A stretch of 64,000 nucleotides of DNA, taken from Thraustochytrium sp. TN22. Taxonomy: Eukaryota > Sar > Bigyra > Thraustochytrida > Thraustochytriidae. Positions 1-9,532 of the stretch are shown here, one piece after another; within the stretch, counting starts at the first letter, position 1; every line of letters starts with the position of its first letter. The translations under genes were made by a program, and so were the position numbers. The DNA lies in assembly GCA_013306675.1 (NCBI GenBank), contig JABLUY010000009.1:248001-312000 (forward strand). The letters are read 5' to 3'. The notes beneath the pieces are model-generated. The model had not been told where the DNA came from, did no database searches, and saw only the letters and a program-made list of their open reading frames with translations.

Positions 1-448
1 GTCGCGGCGACCTGCATCGTGGGCTCGGACCGGTCGGGGAGGTGCGGCGGGTACATCATTGCATGATGACGATCATGTCCTGGTGGTTCATGTTGTCCGA
101 AGTACGTCGTGCGCTGCCAGTGTCCCGCACTGGCTTGCTCGCTCTTCAACAACGACAACGCGCTCGCTCGCACGTCGCTCGCAAGTCGTCCGCTCAGCCA
201 CAGCTCGAGTCGCACTCGACGCGACTCCACCCGGCCGGCTTGGGTGGTCAAGCTCGCGACCCCGTGACCGAGCACTGCACAGCGCGCGCGAGCCGCGCCC
301 CGAGGCCCCGCCGCGCCGCGCGCGGGCGCAGGCCAGGCTACGAGCACTGGCACTTGCGGTACTGCCTGCCCGCCTGCCTCGCCTCGCGCCGGCGCGTGCC
401 CCGCCGCCCGGCCGCGGGCAAAACGAGAAGGCCTCGGCGCGGCGGCGC

Positions 449-495
<47 letters not shown>

Positions 496-830
496 GCGCG
501 GCGCCCGCGCGGCGACCCGGCGCGCGCGGCCGAGCGCCGCCGCGCGAGGCGGGACCCGCATCGGCATCGCAGGCGCGGCCGCGCTCGCGCTCGCGCTCGC
601 GCTCGCGGAGAGGGAGCAGAGCAGCCGCGCGCGCGAGGGGCAGCGCGCGGAGGGCGCGCGGAAGGCGCGCGAGGGAGAGCGGAGCGAGGGAGCGCGCCGG
701 CACGCTCGGCGAGGCGCGGGCGCGGAGCGCAGCGCGGGCTTGCAGCGGGGCGCAGCGCAGCGCGAGGGGCCCGCGACGCACGCGGCGCGAGTGCACGAGG
801 ACAGGCCCGGCGCTGCGCGGGCAAGGAGGG
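1..830. other. GC-rich upstream region of the first LRR-NEL gene
   Basis: This stretch is very rich in GC, CG and GCG runs and includes a (GGC)n run at about 455-494. Long open frames exist on both strands here, but they translate into Arg/Ala-rich low complexity, as expected for such base composition. The frame of the downstream gene stays open back to position 42, but the first convincing ATG is at 831. I read the stretch as promoter and 5' UTR; no defined element was recognised. Confidence 0.5.
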
Positions 831-3719
831 ATGCTCGGGTGGAGCGGCGTGAGGCTGCGCGCGGCGCTGGCGAACGACGACGAGGCGTGGCGCGGGTCGT
901 GGCTGGGGGCCTCGTCGCGCGGCGGCGATGCGGCGCCGCGCGGACGGCCGGCGCTGGCCTATTTGGTCGACGCGCGGCGCATGCTCGACCCGTCGCGCGC
1001 GGCGGCCGGGGACAGGGAAGCGCCGACGTGGTGCTGCGGCTACGACAGGGCGGCGTGGTCGCCGTACCTGTGCGTGGAGGACGTGAGCGAGGAACCGATC
1101 AGCTTAGAGCTGGTGCCGGAGCTGTGCTACGACGTGGACGACCTGGAGCGATGCAAGCCGGAGACCGTCGTGGTGCGGCTCATGGAGGGCGTGCTCGGCA
1201 CGGCCACGTGCTTGCTGTGCCTGCCGTTCCTCGTCATCCGGCCCGTGTGCCAGGTCGACTTCTTCGACGATGAGGTGGACGACTTCGAGGTGCCGTGCGT
1301 GATCAGGTCGTGCGGTCAGACGGTCGTGTGCACAAGCTGCCCGGCACAGTGCACAGCGTGCATGGGCGCCCTCATAGGCGCCTGCGCGCTGGCGCCCCTG
1401 GCGTGTCTGACGCCGCTGGGGCTGGGCTTGATTCACAGCGCGAGGGGCTGCGCACGGTGCACATGCATGCGCTGCTTCCGTGTGCGGCAGCAGCTCAACG
1501 GCGAGGCGTCTCAGGTCCACCGCAAGCTGGCAAACCTACCTCCGCACTCCAAGGCGCGCGCCGTGCTGCGGCGCGCCATGCTGCGATGGGACGCGGAGAA
1601 CGAGGCCGTCAAGGTCAAGCAGCCGCGCGGCGGGCACATCAAGATGCTCCTGGAGCCGGGCTTGCCGCGCCTGCGCGTGCAGTCAGACCTCGTGCTGCTA
1701 GTCCCACAGCCGCCTCGGCCGTCGAGGGCCAAGCCCGACGCCAAGCGCGAGGAGGCGGACCCGGCGCTGGAAGGCGGCTTCATGGCCGAGCGGCATCTGG
1801 CCATCGCCCCCCTCGTCATGCCGGAGCGCGAGGAGGCCCGCGCCCGCCTCCGCGTGGGCAACGACGTGCGGGTGATGGGCAACGCGGCCATCGCCGAGGT
1901 CAAGGTGCTCTCTTTCGGCGCGCGCATCAGTTTCGAGGGCGACCTGCTGCTCAGCCTGAGCAACACGGACCCGTACGGACTGCCGAGCGACATGGAGGTG
2001 GGCGGCAAGCTGCAGGTATACCCAAACTCGGCGCTGCGGGAGTTGCCGGCAGACATGGACACGGTCGGCGGGCTCGTGCTGCGCGGCTGCGAGCTGCTCG
2101 ACTCGCTGCCGCCGCGCCTGCGCGTGGTGAACGGCGACGTGGAGCTCAAGGACTGCCCGCGGCTGCGCACGTTGCCGGAGGGCCTCACCGTGCGCGGTGA
2201 CTTGGTTGTGCGCAACTGCGCGGCGCTTCGGGCGCTGCCAGAAGGCCTCGAGGTAGACGGCAAGCTCATCGTCTCGGACTGCGCCGCGCTGACCAGCGTG
2301 CCGGCCTCGCTCCGGTGCTGGGGCACTGAGCTCAATCTGTCTGGGTGCACGGGGCTGACCGGCTTGCCCACGGAACCCTTCGAGCAGCCGCGCGCCTCGC
2401 CGCTCATGGTCAATATTAGCGGCACGGGCATCACGGGGGCCACCTTGGACCGGCTCCGGGAGGTGAACTGGGACAGCGTGCACGTCTTCGTGGGCGCCGG
2501 CGGGTCTGCGCCAGCCGGCAGGCACCAGGTGGTGGAGCTCAGCGATCTCTACAGCGTGGCCAAGGAGTTCAACGTGCAAGCCATGGACCTGGAAAAATAT
2601 GTGGACAAGGCCTACGTCTTCGGCGTGCTCCGCTTCCTGTCGATGCTGCTAAGCAGCAAGGAGTTCCGCGACGAGGACCTGCGCGCGGGCCTGCGCGATC
2701 GCGTCAAGGACGTTCTGCAGACGATCGTGGACGACGACGTGGCGCGCGAGGAGGTCATCATTCGCATGTTGGACGCCACGGACGCCTGCTCGGACAAGCC
2801 GATTTGGGCTCTTGGTCAAATGGAGCTCATCGCCTCAATCGCGCATGCGCGCGGCGACCGCGTCAAGCTGCGCAAGCTCGGGCGCAGCGTGATGCGCCTG
2901 GACATCGTGCACGACCACGTGGAGCAGTTCATTCATGCGCAGACCGGCCACGTCGACGACGTCTGCGTGTTTTTGGCCTTTGAGATTGCGCTGCGCGAGC
3001 CGCTCGATCTACCTGTCTCCTCCAAGGCCATGCTCTTTCCGAATCTCGTCCCCATCCCAGCGGACCTCATCGAAGACGCCAAGAAGCACGCGCTGGGCGT
3101 CAGCGAGAGCGCCTTTGAGGCCTGGCTCACCGAGTGGCCCGAGTGGCAGCGCCAAAACCGCTTCGACGCACTCGTCGACTACACGGAGCTGCCGCGCGCC
3201 GCCAAGTCGCTGGCGAGCTTCGGCCCGGTTCACCATTTCGACCTCGTGGGCGACCTGATCCGCGACCCTGTCCTCGTGCTGCCGGACATGGCCAACGTCT
3301 GGAGCTACAACGACTTCTCCGTGCACTGGATCCGCACCGGCGCTGACTTCAGCAATGTCCGGCTCCCGGTTGAGGAACTTGCGGACCGCGTGCACCGCCT
3401 GCAGGACTCCAAGCCCATGACCTTCGAGACGCCGCGCGGCGCAGCGCTCTCGCGCCGGCGCCTCTCGTCGCAGAGTGTGCACTCGACCGTCTCGGGCCGC
3501 CGCGCCACGCGCTTGAGCTCCATCGCTTCCACGCCTGGCCTCGACGGCGGGTCTTTCGCGTCCGGCTTCGCCAAGGCTGTGCAGCAGGCCCGGCTCTGGG
3601 CGCAGGCGCAGCCAGCCGCGACCGCTCCAGGCTCCGAGGACCTCCTCGCCGCGCCGGTGCCGGAGGAAGCATTCTCCAGGCATGACAGCGAGTCCGAGGA
3701 CGTCGAGGGTGACAGGTGA
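831..3719 (+). CDS. LRR-NEL-(U-box-like) putative E3 ubiquitin ligase, paralog 1
   Basis: The 962 aa product is a predicted membrane-anchored ubiquitin ligase. Residues about 113-141 and 177-203 are Cys-rich and hydrophobic (likely membrane segments). Residues about 370-514 are short LRRs of the form LPxxLxVxGdLxLxxCxxL. Residues about 587-779 match the bacterial NEL domain: catalytic-type motif ACSDKP with Cys653, then LGRSVMRLDIVHDHV, VDDVCVFLAFEIALRE and FEAWLTEWPEWQ, in the same order as IpaH9.8/SspH. Residues about 804-860 (RDPVLVLPD...WSY...DFSN) resemble a divergent U-box. The ATG at 831 is chosen because it gives the same length as the three paralogs and drops an Arg/Ala low-complexity leader. 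NEL enzymes are known from bacterial effectors, where the Cys forms a ubiquitin thioester; activity here is inferred. It is convergent with paralog 2, 121 bp apart. Confidence 0.8.
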   Translation: MLGWSGVRLRAALANDDEAWRGSWLGASSRGGDAAPRGRPALAYLVDARRMLDPSRAAAGDREAPTWCCGYDRAAWSPYLCVEDVSEEPISLELVPELCYDVDDLERCKPETVVVRLMEGVLGTATCLLCLPFLVIRPVCQVDFFDDEVDDFEVPCVIRSCGQTVVCTSCPAQCTACMGALIGACALAPLACLTPLGLGLIHSARGCARCTCMRCFRVRQQLNGEASQVHRKLANLPPHSKARAVLRRAMLRWDAENEAVKVKQPRGGHIKMLLEPGLPRLRVQSDLVLLVPQPPRPSRAKPDAKREEADPALEGGFMAERHLAIAPLVMPEREEARARLRVGNDVRVMGNAAIAEVKVLSFGARISFEGDLLLSLSNTDPYGLPSDMEVGGKLQVYPNSALRELPADMDTVGGLVLRGCELLDSLPPRLRVVNGDVELKDCPRLRTLPEGLTVRGDLVVRNCAALRALPEGLEVDGKLIVSDCAALTSVPASLRCWGTELNLSGCTGLTGLPTEPFEQPRASPLMVNISGTGITGATLDRLREVNWDSVHVFVGAGGSAPAGRHQVVELSDLYSVAKEFNVQAMDLEKYVDKAYVFGVLRFLSMLLSSKEFRDEDLRAGLRDRVKDVLQTIVDDDVAREEVIIRMLDATDACSDKPIWALGQMELIASIAHARGDRVKLRKLGRSVMRLDIVHDHVEQFIHAQTGHVDDVCVFLAFEIALREPLDLPVSSKAMLFPNLVPIPADLIEDAKKHALGVSESAFEAWLTEWPEWQRQNRFDALVDYTELPRAAKSLASFGPVHHFDLVGDLIRDPVLVLPDMANVWSYNDFSVHWIRTGADFSNVRLPVEELADRVHRLQDSKPMTFETPRGAALSRRRLSSQSVHSTVSGRRATRLSSIASTPGLDGGSFASGFAKAVQQARLWAQAQPAATAPGSEDLLAAPVPEEAFSRHDSESEDVEGDR

Positions 3720-3840
3720 GGGGATCCGTGTGCAGTGCAGTGCGAGACAGAGAGAAAGACGGAGAGAAAGTGGAAACGTGAGAGGAGAGAGTAGTAATAA
3801 GCATGTGTTCGTTGTTGTATCTGTTATGCTCAGGCGGGGG

Positions 3841-6777
3841 TCAGCGACGAAAGGCGCCCACTTGCGCTGGCGCCGCAACGCCGTACTTGGGCTCCACGCC
3901 ATTGTCGAAGAGGGTGGTCGGCGCACGGCCCAGCCGGCGGCTCAGCTGACGACTCAGACGCCGCACAGGCTGCGTCAGAGCCTCGCCTCGCGCCGTGCGG
4001 ACGGGAATGGCCCTCGCGCGCGGCTCTACGCTCGCCGTACGCGGAGGACCAGCTTCTACAGAAGTGCGCTCGAGCCGTCTCAAGTTGGCGCGAAAGTCAT
4101 CCACCGACATGGGCGAGTTCGCAAAGTCGAGACCGGTCGAGATCCAGCGCTCCCTCAGCTCTGCGTAGGACCACACCGTGCTACGCGAGGGGAGGAGGAG
4201 CACCGGGTCCGGGATCGGGTCGCCAAGGAGGGTCACGAGGTCGTCCTCGTCGAGACCGAGCGCCTCCAGAGGCTCGTCATACGCCGGCAGGTCCTGGTAC
4301 ACCGGGGCGGCCTCCAGGCGGTCCTGTCGCTGCCACTCAGGCCAGCCGGCGAGCCAGGCCTCGAACGCCTCGTCGGTAATGGCCAGCGCCTCCTCCTTGG
4401 CCGCGTTGAGTTCGGCCTCGGATACCTGCGCGACGCGGCCGAAGATCATGGCATGGGCCGAGACCGGGAGGTCGAGCGCCAGACGGAGTGCGAGTTCAAA
4501 GCGGAGGTAGACCGCCACGTCATCGACGCGACTGCGGCCTCGCGACGCGATGTGCTTCTCCACGTGCTCGTGGACCACGCCGAGGCGCATGACGCCGCGG
4601 CCGAGCTCGCGAAGCTTGGCACGGTCGCCGCGCGCCCGGGCCGTCCGGACGACGACCTCCATCTGGTTCAGCGCGAAGATTGGCTTGTCGTTGCACTGGT
4701 CGAGGCTGTCGAGCATGCGTAGCACACACTCGTCGCGCACCGAAGCGTCCGTGGAGATGACCTTGGCCAGGTCGCGCATGCGATGTAGCAGGCCGTCGCG
4801 CAGCGTCCGGTCCTGCATCTCGGCGCTAAAGAGAAGCATGCTAAAGAAGCGAATGACGCCCCTGACGTGCGCCGGGTCGACGACCGGCGTGATGTCCGCG
4901 ATGATGCTGGAGAGCTCGGAAGCGACGAACTCTGGGATACCCTGCTCGAAAACGCCGCCGCCGCCGCCGCCGTCAAAGTCGAACAGCAAACTGGACCGAG
5001 AGATGAGGCAGTTGACTGCCGCTTCTTGCAGGTTGGACACGTCATCCTCCGAAATGTTGGTGCCGGTCAAGTCAACGAGGAGTGGGCGGAGGCGCGGTTG
5101 TGTGAACGGCTCATGAGGCAGGGCCTCGAGCTCCCTGCAGTTCATGAAGGAGGCCTGGTGGCCGCGCACGCGAAGCGAGGCTGGCACAGTGCGCAGCGAA
5201 GTGCACGATATTGCATCCAGGTTGCCTCGGACCGAAAGGGCCTCCGGCAGCGCGCGCAGCGAGGTACAGCCGGACAAAACCAGGTCACCGTGGACCTTGA
5301 GCCCGCTCGGCAGCGTCTCGAGGCTGGTGCAGTCGGCGAGGACGAGGTGCCCCCTGACATGGGTGAGGGAGTCCGGAAGCGAACGCAGAGAGGAACACGC
5401 GCTCAAGTTCATGTGGCGCAGGTCCTCCCAGCGCGGAAGATGCGTGAGTGCATCGCAGTTGGCCAGGACGGCGATGCCGCCGTCCAGGCGCAGGTCTTCT
5501 GGCAGAGCGCGGGGACTGGGTTCCACGTCAATCAGGATCAGGCTCCCGACGCACATGCCGGAGCCCCAGCTCGTCGGCGCCTGCACACTCCTCAAGATGA
5601 GCGCCCGTTTCACGTGCAGATCGTCGGGCAGTTTGATTGAGGGCACATCGGACTCATCCATGTCGAACCTGGCGATGGCCATGGAGCCCTCGACCACAAG
5701 GCCGCGGCACAGGGCGTCAGGGACGCTGGTGGCTGTGGGAACCACGAGGAGGTCGCTGCCTACGAGCCGCAGTGGCGGGAGGTCCTCCGAAAGGTGCGTC
5801 AGCAGCGTGCGGAGGCTGCGCACCTTGACCTCGAGCGTGGCCTCAGACGACGAGTCGTCCCACTGGGCCCACACAAGCTGCGACTTGCGCAGCTCGGCGC
5901 GAAAGCCATCGCCTTGAACCCGTGCCAGTGCAGCACGCGTTGCTGTGCGCCGGAGTGAAGCATCGCACGGGGACGGACACTTCGGGCAGCTGCACACGTG
6001 CCGTCGTGTCCACGCCCCGCAGAGCACGGCGTGCTCCGCGCTTGACCTGGCCGCGGATTTGGACCAGGCCGCGTCGGCGTGGAAGCGCTCGCGAGAGCCC
6101 CGCACGCAATCGCGCAAGACACAGCACGACTCCCACCCGGCACGGCTCAGCTTGACGCCCGTGAGGCAGAGCGGCGCGGCAATGACATACGGCAGGGCCG
6201 CAGCGGCAGCTGCGAGCGCGAAGGGCACTTCAGCCAGGAGGCACACGCAGCCTTGCTTGCGAGGCATCTCCGAACACGGGGGAATGTAGGTGCCATTGTC
6301 GTCGTCACATCGGAGAATCACCGACCCGCACATTGCTGGAAGTGCAGGGAAGCAAGCGGTCAGCACGGCCAGCACTGAGCATGTCATGAGGAAGCCTCGC
6401 TCCACCTTGTCACCTCCGTACCCGTACGAAAGGTGCGCGAGGCAAGGACACACGCAAATGGCCACAGGTCCATACTTGTCCTCGACCTCCGCTTTGCAGC
6501 AGTACGGCCTAATCGCCTCCGGGAGCGGGTCCTTGGGCTCCGAGACCGTGTGGGTGAGCCAGTCAGCCAAACTCGGCGCCCTGCCAGAGTTCACGAGAGC
6601 GTGCAGGATGCCGAAGCCGGCCAGCTCGAGCATCAAGCCCTGTGGCGTTACGCTGTCCATCTCAGACTGGTCCATCGTCGAAGCGGTGTCCACGCCGGCC
6701 TCAGAGTCCACCTCGTTCATGTCGGCCACGGACGCAGTTCCCCCCCTGGAGCCATCGGAGGCGAACTCGCCGTCCAT
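3841..6777 (-). CDS. LRR-NEL-(U-box-like) putative E3 ubiquitin ligase, paralog 2
   Basis: The 978 aa product has an acidic N-terminus, Cys-rich hydrophobic segments at about 128-155 and 178-208, and an LRR block at about 410-560 with repeats such as LPSGLKVHGDLVLSGCTSL. The NEL-type domain (about 630-820) has motif QCNDKPIFALNQME with candidate catalytic Cys695, followed by LGRGVMRLGVVHEHV and VDDVAVYLRFELALR. A U-box-like segment lies at about 845-901 (PDPVLLLPSRSTVWSY...DFAN). The start is a true ATG; a second in-frame Met at residue 20 aligns with the first Met of paralog 3 and is a credible alternative start. The C-terminal two-thirds is nearly identical to paralog 3, so the two arose by recent duplication. 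Substrates are unknown. Confidence 0.82.
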   Translation of the reverse strand: MDGEFASDGSRGGTASVADMNEVDSEAGVDTASTMDQSEMDSVTPQGLMLELAGFGILHALVNSGRAPSLADWLTHTVSEPKDPLPEAIRPYCCKAEVEDKYGPVAICVCPCLAHLSYGYGGDKVERGFLMTCSVLAVLTACFPALPAMCGSVILRCDDDNGTYIPPCSEMPRKQGCVCLLAEVPFALAAAAAALPYVIAAPLCLTGVKLSRAGWESCCVLRDCVRGSRERFHADAAWSKSAARSSAEHAVLCGAWTRRHVCSCPKCPSPCDASLRRTATRAALARVQGDGFRAELRKSQLVWAQWDDSSSEATLEVKVRSLRTLLTHLSEDLPPLRLVGSDLLVVPTATSVPDALCRGLVVEGSMAIARFDMDESDVPSIKLPDDLHVKRALILRSVQAPTSWGSGMCVGSLILIDVEPSPRALPEDLRLDGGIAVLANCDALTHLPRWEDLRHMNLSACSSLRSLPDSLTHVRGHLVLADCTSLETLPSGLKVHGDLVLSGCTSLRALPEALSVRGNLDAISCTSLRTVPASLRVRGHQASFMNCRELEALPHEPFTQPRLRPLLVDLTGTNISEDDVSNLQEAAVNCLISRSSLLFDFDGGGGGGVFEQGIPEFVASELSSIIADITPVVDPAHVRGVIRFFSMLLFSAEMQDRTLRDGLLHRMRDLAKVISTDASVRDECVLRMLDSLDQCNDKPIFALNQMEVVVRTARARGDRAKLRELGRGVMRLGVVHEHVEKHIASRGRSRVDDVAVYLRFELALRLALDLPVSAHAMIFGRVAQVSEAELNAAKEEALAITDEAFEAWLAGWPEWQRQDRLEAAPVYQDLPAYDEPLEALGLDEDDLVTLLGDPIPDPVLLLPSRSTVWSYAELRERWISTGLDFANSPMSVDDFRANLRRLERTSVEAGPPRTASVEPRARAIPVRTARGEALTQPVRRLSRQLSRRLGRAPTTLFDNGVEPKYGVAAPAQVGAFRR

Positions 6778-7347
6778 GGCGCGAGTCGCGGGCTGCTGAT
6801 GCGCGGGGCGCTATACGCCCAGGCCGCCCCACGCCGCGCCCGCCCTCCTCCCCCACGCCGCCTCGCGCCGCCGGCCGTTCGCTCGCGCGCGCGCGCGCGC
6901 GCGCGCTGGAAAACGAAAGGCTTTGCGTGTTTGCGCGCGTGTTTGCTTGGCACCATGGTAATGGGAAGGGAAACTTGTAGCGAGACACGCGCGCGCACGT
7001 GCGCGCAGCCGAGCACGTGCAACACGTGCAGCAACGTGCAACACAGCGCGAGGGGGGGCGAGGGGCCGCGCCCCGAGAGGCTCTACGATCGCTCGCTTCC
7101 TCACTCAACGTTCCGTAAGATCATTTGTCAGATGTTAATAACCCAATCCCATCGCCCTAGACGGAGTTTAATCAGGATAGCCATATTATCCCTAGTAAAT
7201 CGGCTCTCCTGCTTGCGCTCGACTGACCTGTTGCTATCATGATTCTAATCATTTTTGGAACTTTCAACTACTGGGTTTGTATGGAAGCGTAAAGTGTTGG
7301 TCACTTCCGACTGGCCTGTGCGGATGCTGAGGCCAACTTGGGCTGCA
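6778..7347. other. Non-coding spacer between LRR-NEL paralog 2 and the transposon remnant
   Basis: The first half is GC-rich, with an alternating (GC)n run near 6886-6906, and would be the promoter side of the paralog 2 gene. From about 7105 to 7320 the base composition abruptly becomes AT-richer. That change probably marks the non-coding end of the mobile element that follows. No terminal inverted repeat or target duplication could be confirmed by eye, and no gene was recognised. Confidence 0.4.
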
Positions 7348-9023
7348 TCAAGGGCACGATGGACTCGTGCTGAGGCTGCTGCGAGAGGATCTTGAACTAT
7401 GGCTTGATGGGGTGTCGGTGTAGCTGGCTTGGGCTACGTGGTCGTTCCTGCTCTGCGCTGTAGGGGTACCGGACGAGGCACTGGCGCTGCTCGAATCGAC
7501 ATGATCGAGGCAAATGGGCGAAGGTGTTCCGTTGACGTTTGTCTTGCGCTTCTTGAAGCCTTCGTGAGGCTCGACGCGCACGCGCGTGTGCCACTTGGAA
7601 AAGCAGGTTGTGCGTTCATTCTTTCTCATGAACACGTGCAGAGGCACACCGCAGATGGTGCAACGACGGTGCGTTTGCTTGCCGCAGATGACGCAGAGCC
7701 GCTTGGCGGGAATCCTCTTGTTGTTGGCGTTGAAGGATGCCTTTCCCGCTGCCTCTGAGTCATGTTGCAGTGCGGCATCGAGGCGGATGTCGCGGGCTTG
7801 GCCGTGGTTGAAGAACTTCTGCAACTCGGGGGTTCGCTTGCGCTTACCGGCGGTCACGAGGTCCCTCGCCGCTTCCCTGGTGAGCCCAGTGGGCTTGGGC
7901 ATGCTTGGCTGCATGTTGAACTCCACCTGCGCCGTATCGAGCTGCCTGCTCCTGTAGACGTGACGGACCATGTCGACAGTGAGGCGGAACGAGACAGTGC
8001 TGAGCGCTTCAGAGCGGTTCACCTTGTCGCGGAGGGCCTTTAGCCCGTCGCTGTCTTCGAGGTTGCTCTTCCTCGCAGCCTGTAAGTAGCGGTAGACCAC
8101 GATGGCGTTGACAACGAGCTGCTTGTACGTGCGCAACGCGATGTTCTGGTCGCAGCTCAGATTCATGCACTGCGTGTTGGTGATCTGCTCCACGTACTGT
8201 GTGCTTCCGTCGACGCCGCCCTTTGCGACGTTGTATAGCTCCTGCGGTAAGCACTTGATGACATGCACGGGCCGCATGGGCCCCTTCAGAGCGACAAGCT
8301 TGCGCATGGCGCGCCACAGCCGGAAGTGCGAGCTCAGCACCGCCCCCTCCTCCTCGCCGAAGATGGCAGGTGGCTTGGGCGGCGCACCCGCTGTCGATGC
8401 TCTGGTGCGCCCATGTCGTGAGCTTGTCCGCCCACGGTTTCAGAGCGCGCTCCATGGCGAGCCGGGCGTCCGGAGGCACTTCAACGAGGCAGGCGTACAA
8501 ACACGAACTCGTGCTGGCAGCAACGTAGAGCACGTGATCGATTTGGAGGACCACAGCTTGGTGCAAGACTTGCGCGCGGTGCTCGGCAGGTATGGCCTTC
8601 CACCAAGTCTCGTCCCCCACGTGTTCATCTGGGTGCTCACGATACGTGCGTCTACCGCGCCTCCAGGCGCGACGCGCGTCTTGATCTCGACGCTGCATAG
8701 TACTGACGATGCGTCGCACTCCGAGCCTGGAAGCCGGACGCGAGCGACTCCATCCGGCGAGACTGCGAGCCCCGGAACGGTCTTGTGCTGAATGAGGCCG
8801 ACCTCGAACATGCACTCGCACCACGCGTCGGTTCGACGACCAACGCAAGTATGTCTTCGAAGTCTTGCTGCGCAGCGGCCTCAGCACGAGCATCCTCGTC
8901 GCCAAGCTCCTCTCCTTCTTCGTCTTCGTCCCCTGTGTCCCGCTTGTCCAGGGGCACGAACTCGCTGTCGCTGTCGCTGTCGCTGTCGTCCTCCACGCGG
9001 TGGTTAGGCCTCGCCGATGCCAT
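7348..9023 (-). mobile_element. Decayed DNA transposon remnant with piggyBac-like transposase tail and YqaJ-like nuclease segment
   Basis: Three coding segments lie in order on the minus strand. An acidic N-terminal piece begins near 9023 (DDSDSDSDSEFVPLD). A middle piece has motif GLAVSPDGV followed by VEIKTR, as in YqaJ/lambda-exonuclease-type PD-(D/E)XK nucleases. The last piece (7348-8340) has YNVAKGGVDGSTQYVEQI and RTYKQLVVNAIVVYRYL, like the end of a piggyBac-type DDE domain, then a zinc finger CVICGK...CTICGVPLH...CF..WH typical of piggyBac-derived proteins. The reading frame changes more than once, so the copy is either broken or interrupted by introns I could not place. Flanking DNA is AT-richer than its neighbours. 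Family assignment is tentative because nuclease and transposase features appear together. Confidence 0.5.
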
Positions 9024-9249
9024 GATGTCGCAGTGCGGGCCCGACTCCACGTCCAAGCGCTGCGGCAGGGGCGTGCGAGCTGAGAGCAGGCACAAGGCAC
9101 CCGCCAGGGCCGCCTGCAGCCGCGCGCCGCAGCGCCTGCGGCTCCAGCGCGCTCCGCGACGAAGTCGCGCGCGAGCTCCCCCCAAAGCCGCTCTGGGCGA
9201 ACTGCCGAGCTCATCTCATCCTAACCACCACGCCTTCGGCCAAAATGAA

Positions 9250-9532
9250 TAGGGGGCAGGAGCCTTGGGTCGCTTCGAGTGGGCCTCTTCAAGCTCGGCC
9301 CCATCGCTGCGTTTTTGATCGAATGCGGAACTAACTTCGCCAGACTCTAGGCCACTTTTTTGGAGCAAATCGGGAGTAAAGTACCCTCTTAATACGCTTT
9401 AGTGCCCCCTGTGCCGGGCGTCACCGAGGGACCCCCGCGTGGTAGGCGGATACGAGTAAGCATAGAGGTGTGATTGGGATAAAGTTAGCAAGGCTCGGAC
9501 GATTCACTTCACCTCACTGCACAGTAGGCTAG
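9250..9532. other. Non-coding spacer, AT-richer, probable other end of the transposon
   Basis: This is a lower-GC stretch than the surrounding genes, with no convincing reading frame. It lies between the upstream end of the transposon coding remnant and the 3' end of LRR-NEL paralog 3. A mirror-like AT-richer stretch occurs on the other side of the remnant (about 7105-7320). I could not match the two as terminal inverted repeats by eye. Confidence 0.35.

Noticed and set aside
42-830. In-frame N-terminal extension of LRR-NEL paralog 1
   Set aside because: It is Arg/Ala low complexity with equally long frames on the opposite strand, and using it would make paralog 1 about 260 residues longer than the other three.
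7105-9532. Terminal inverted repeats for the transposon remnant
   Set aside because: AT-richer flanks exist on both sides, but no matching inverted ends or target-site duplication could be verified by eye.
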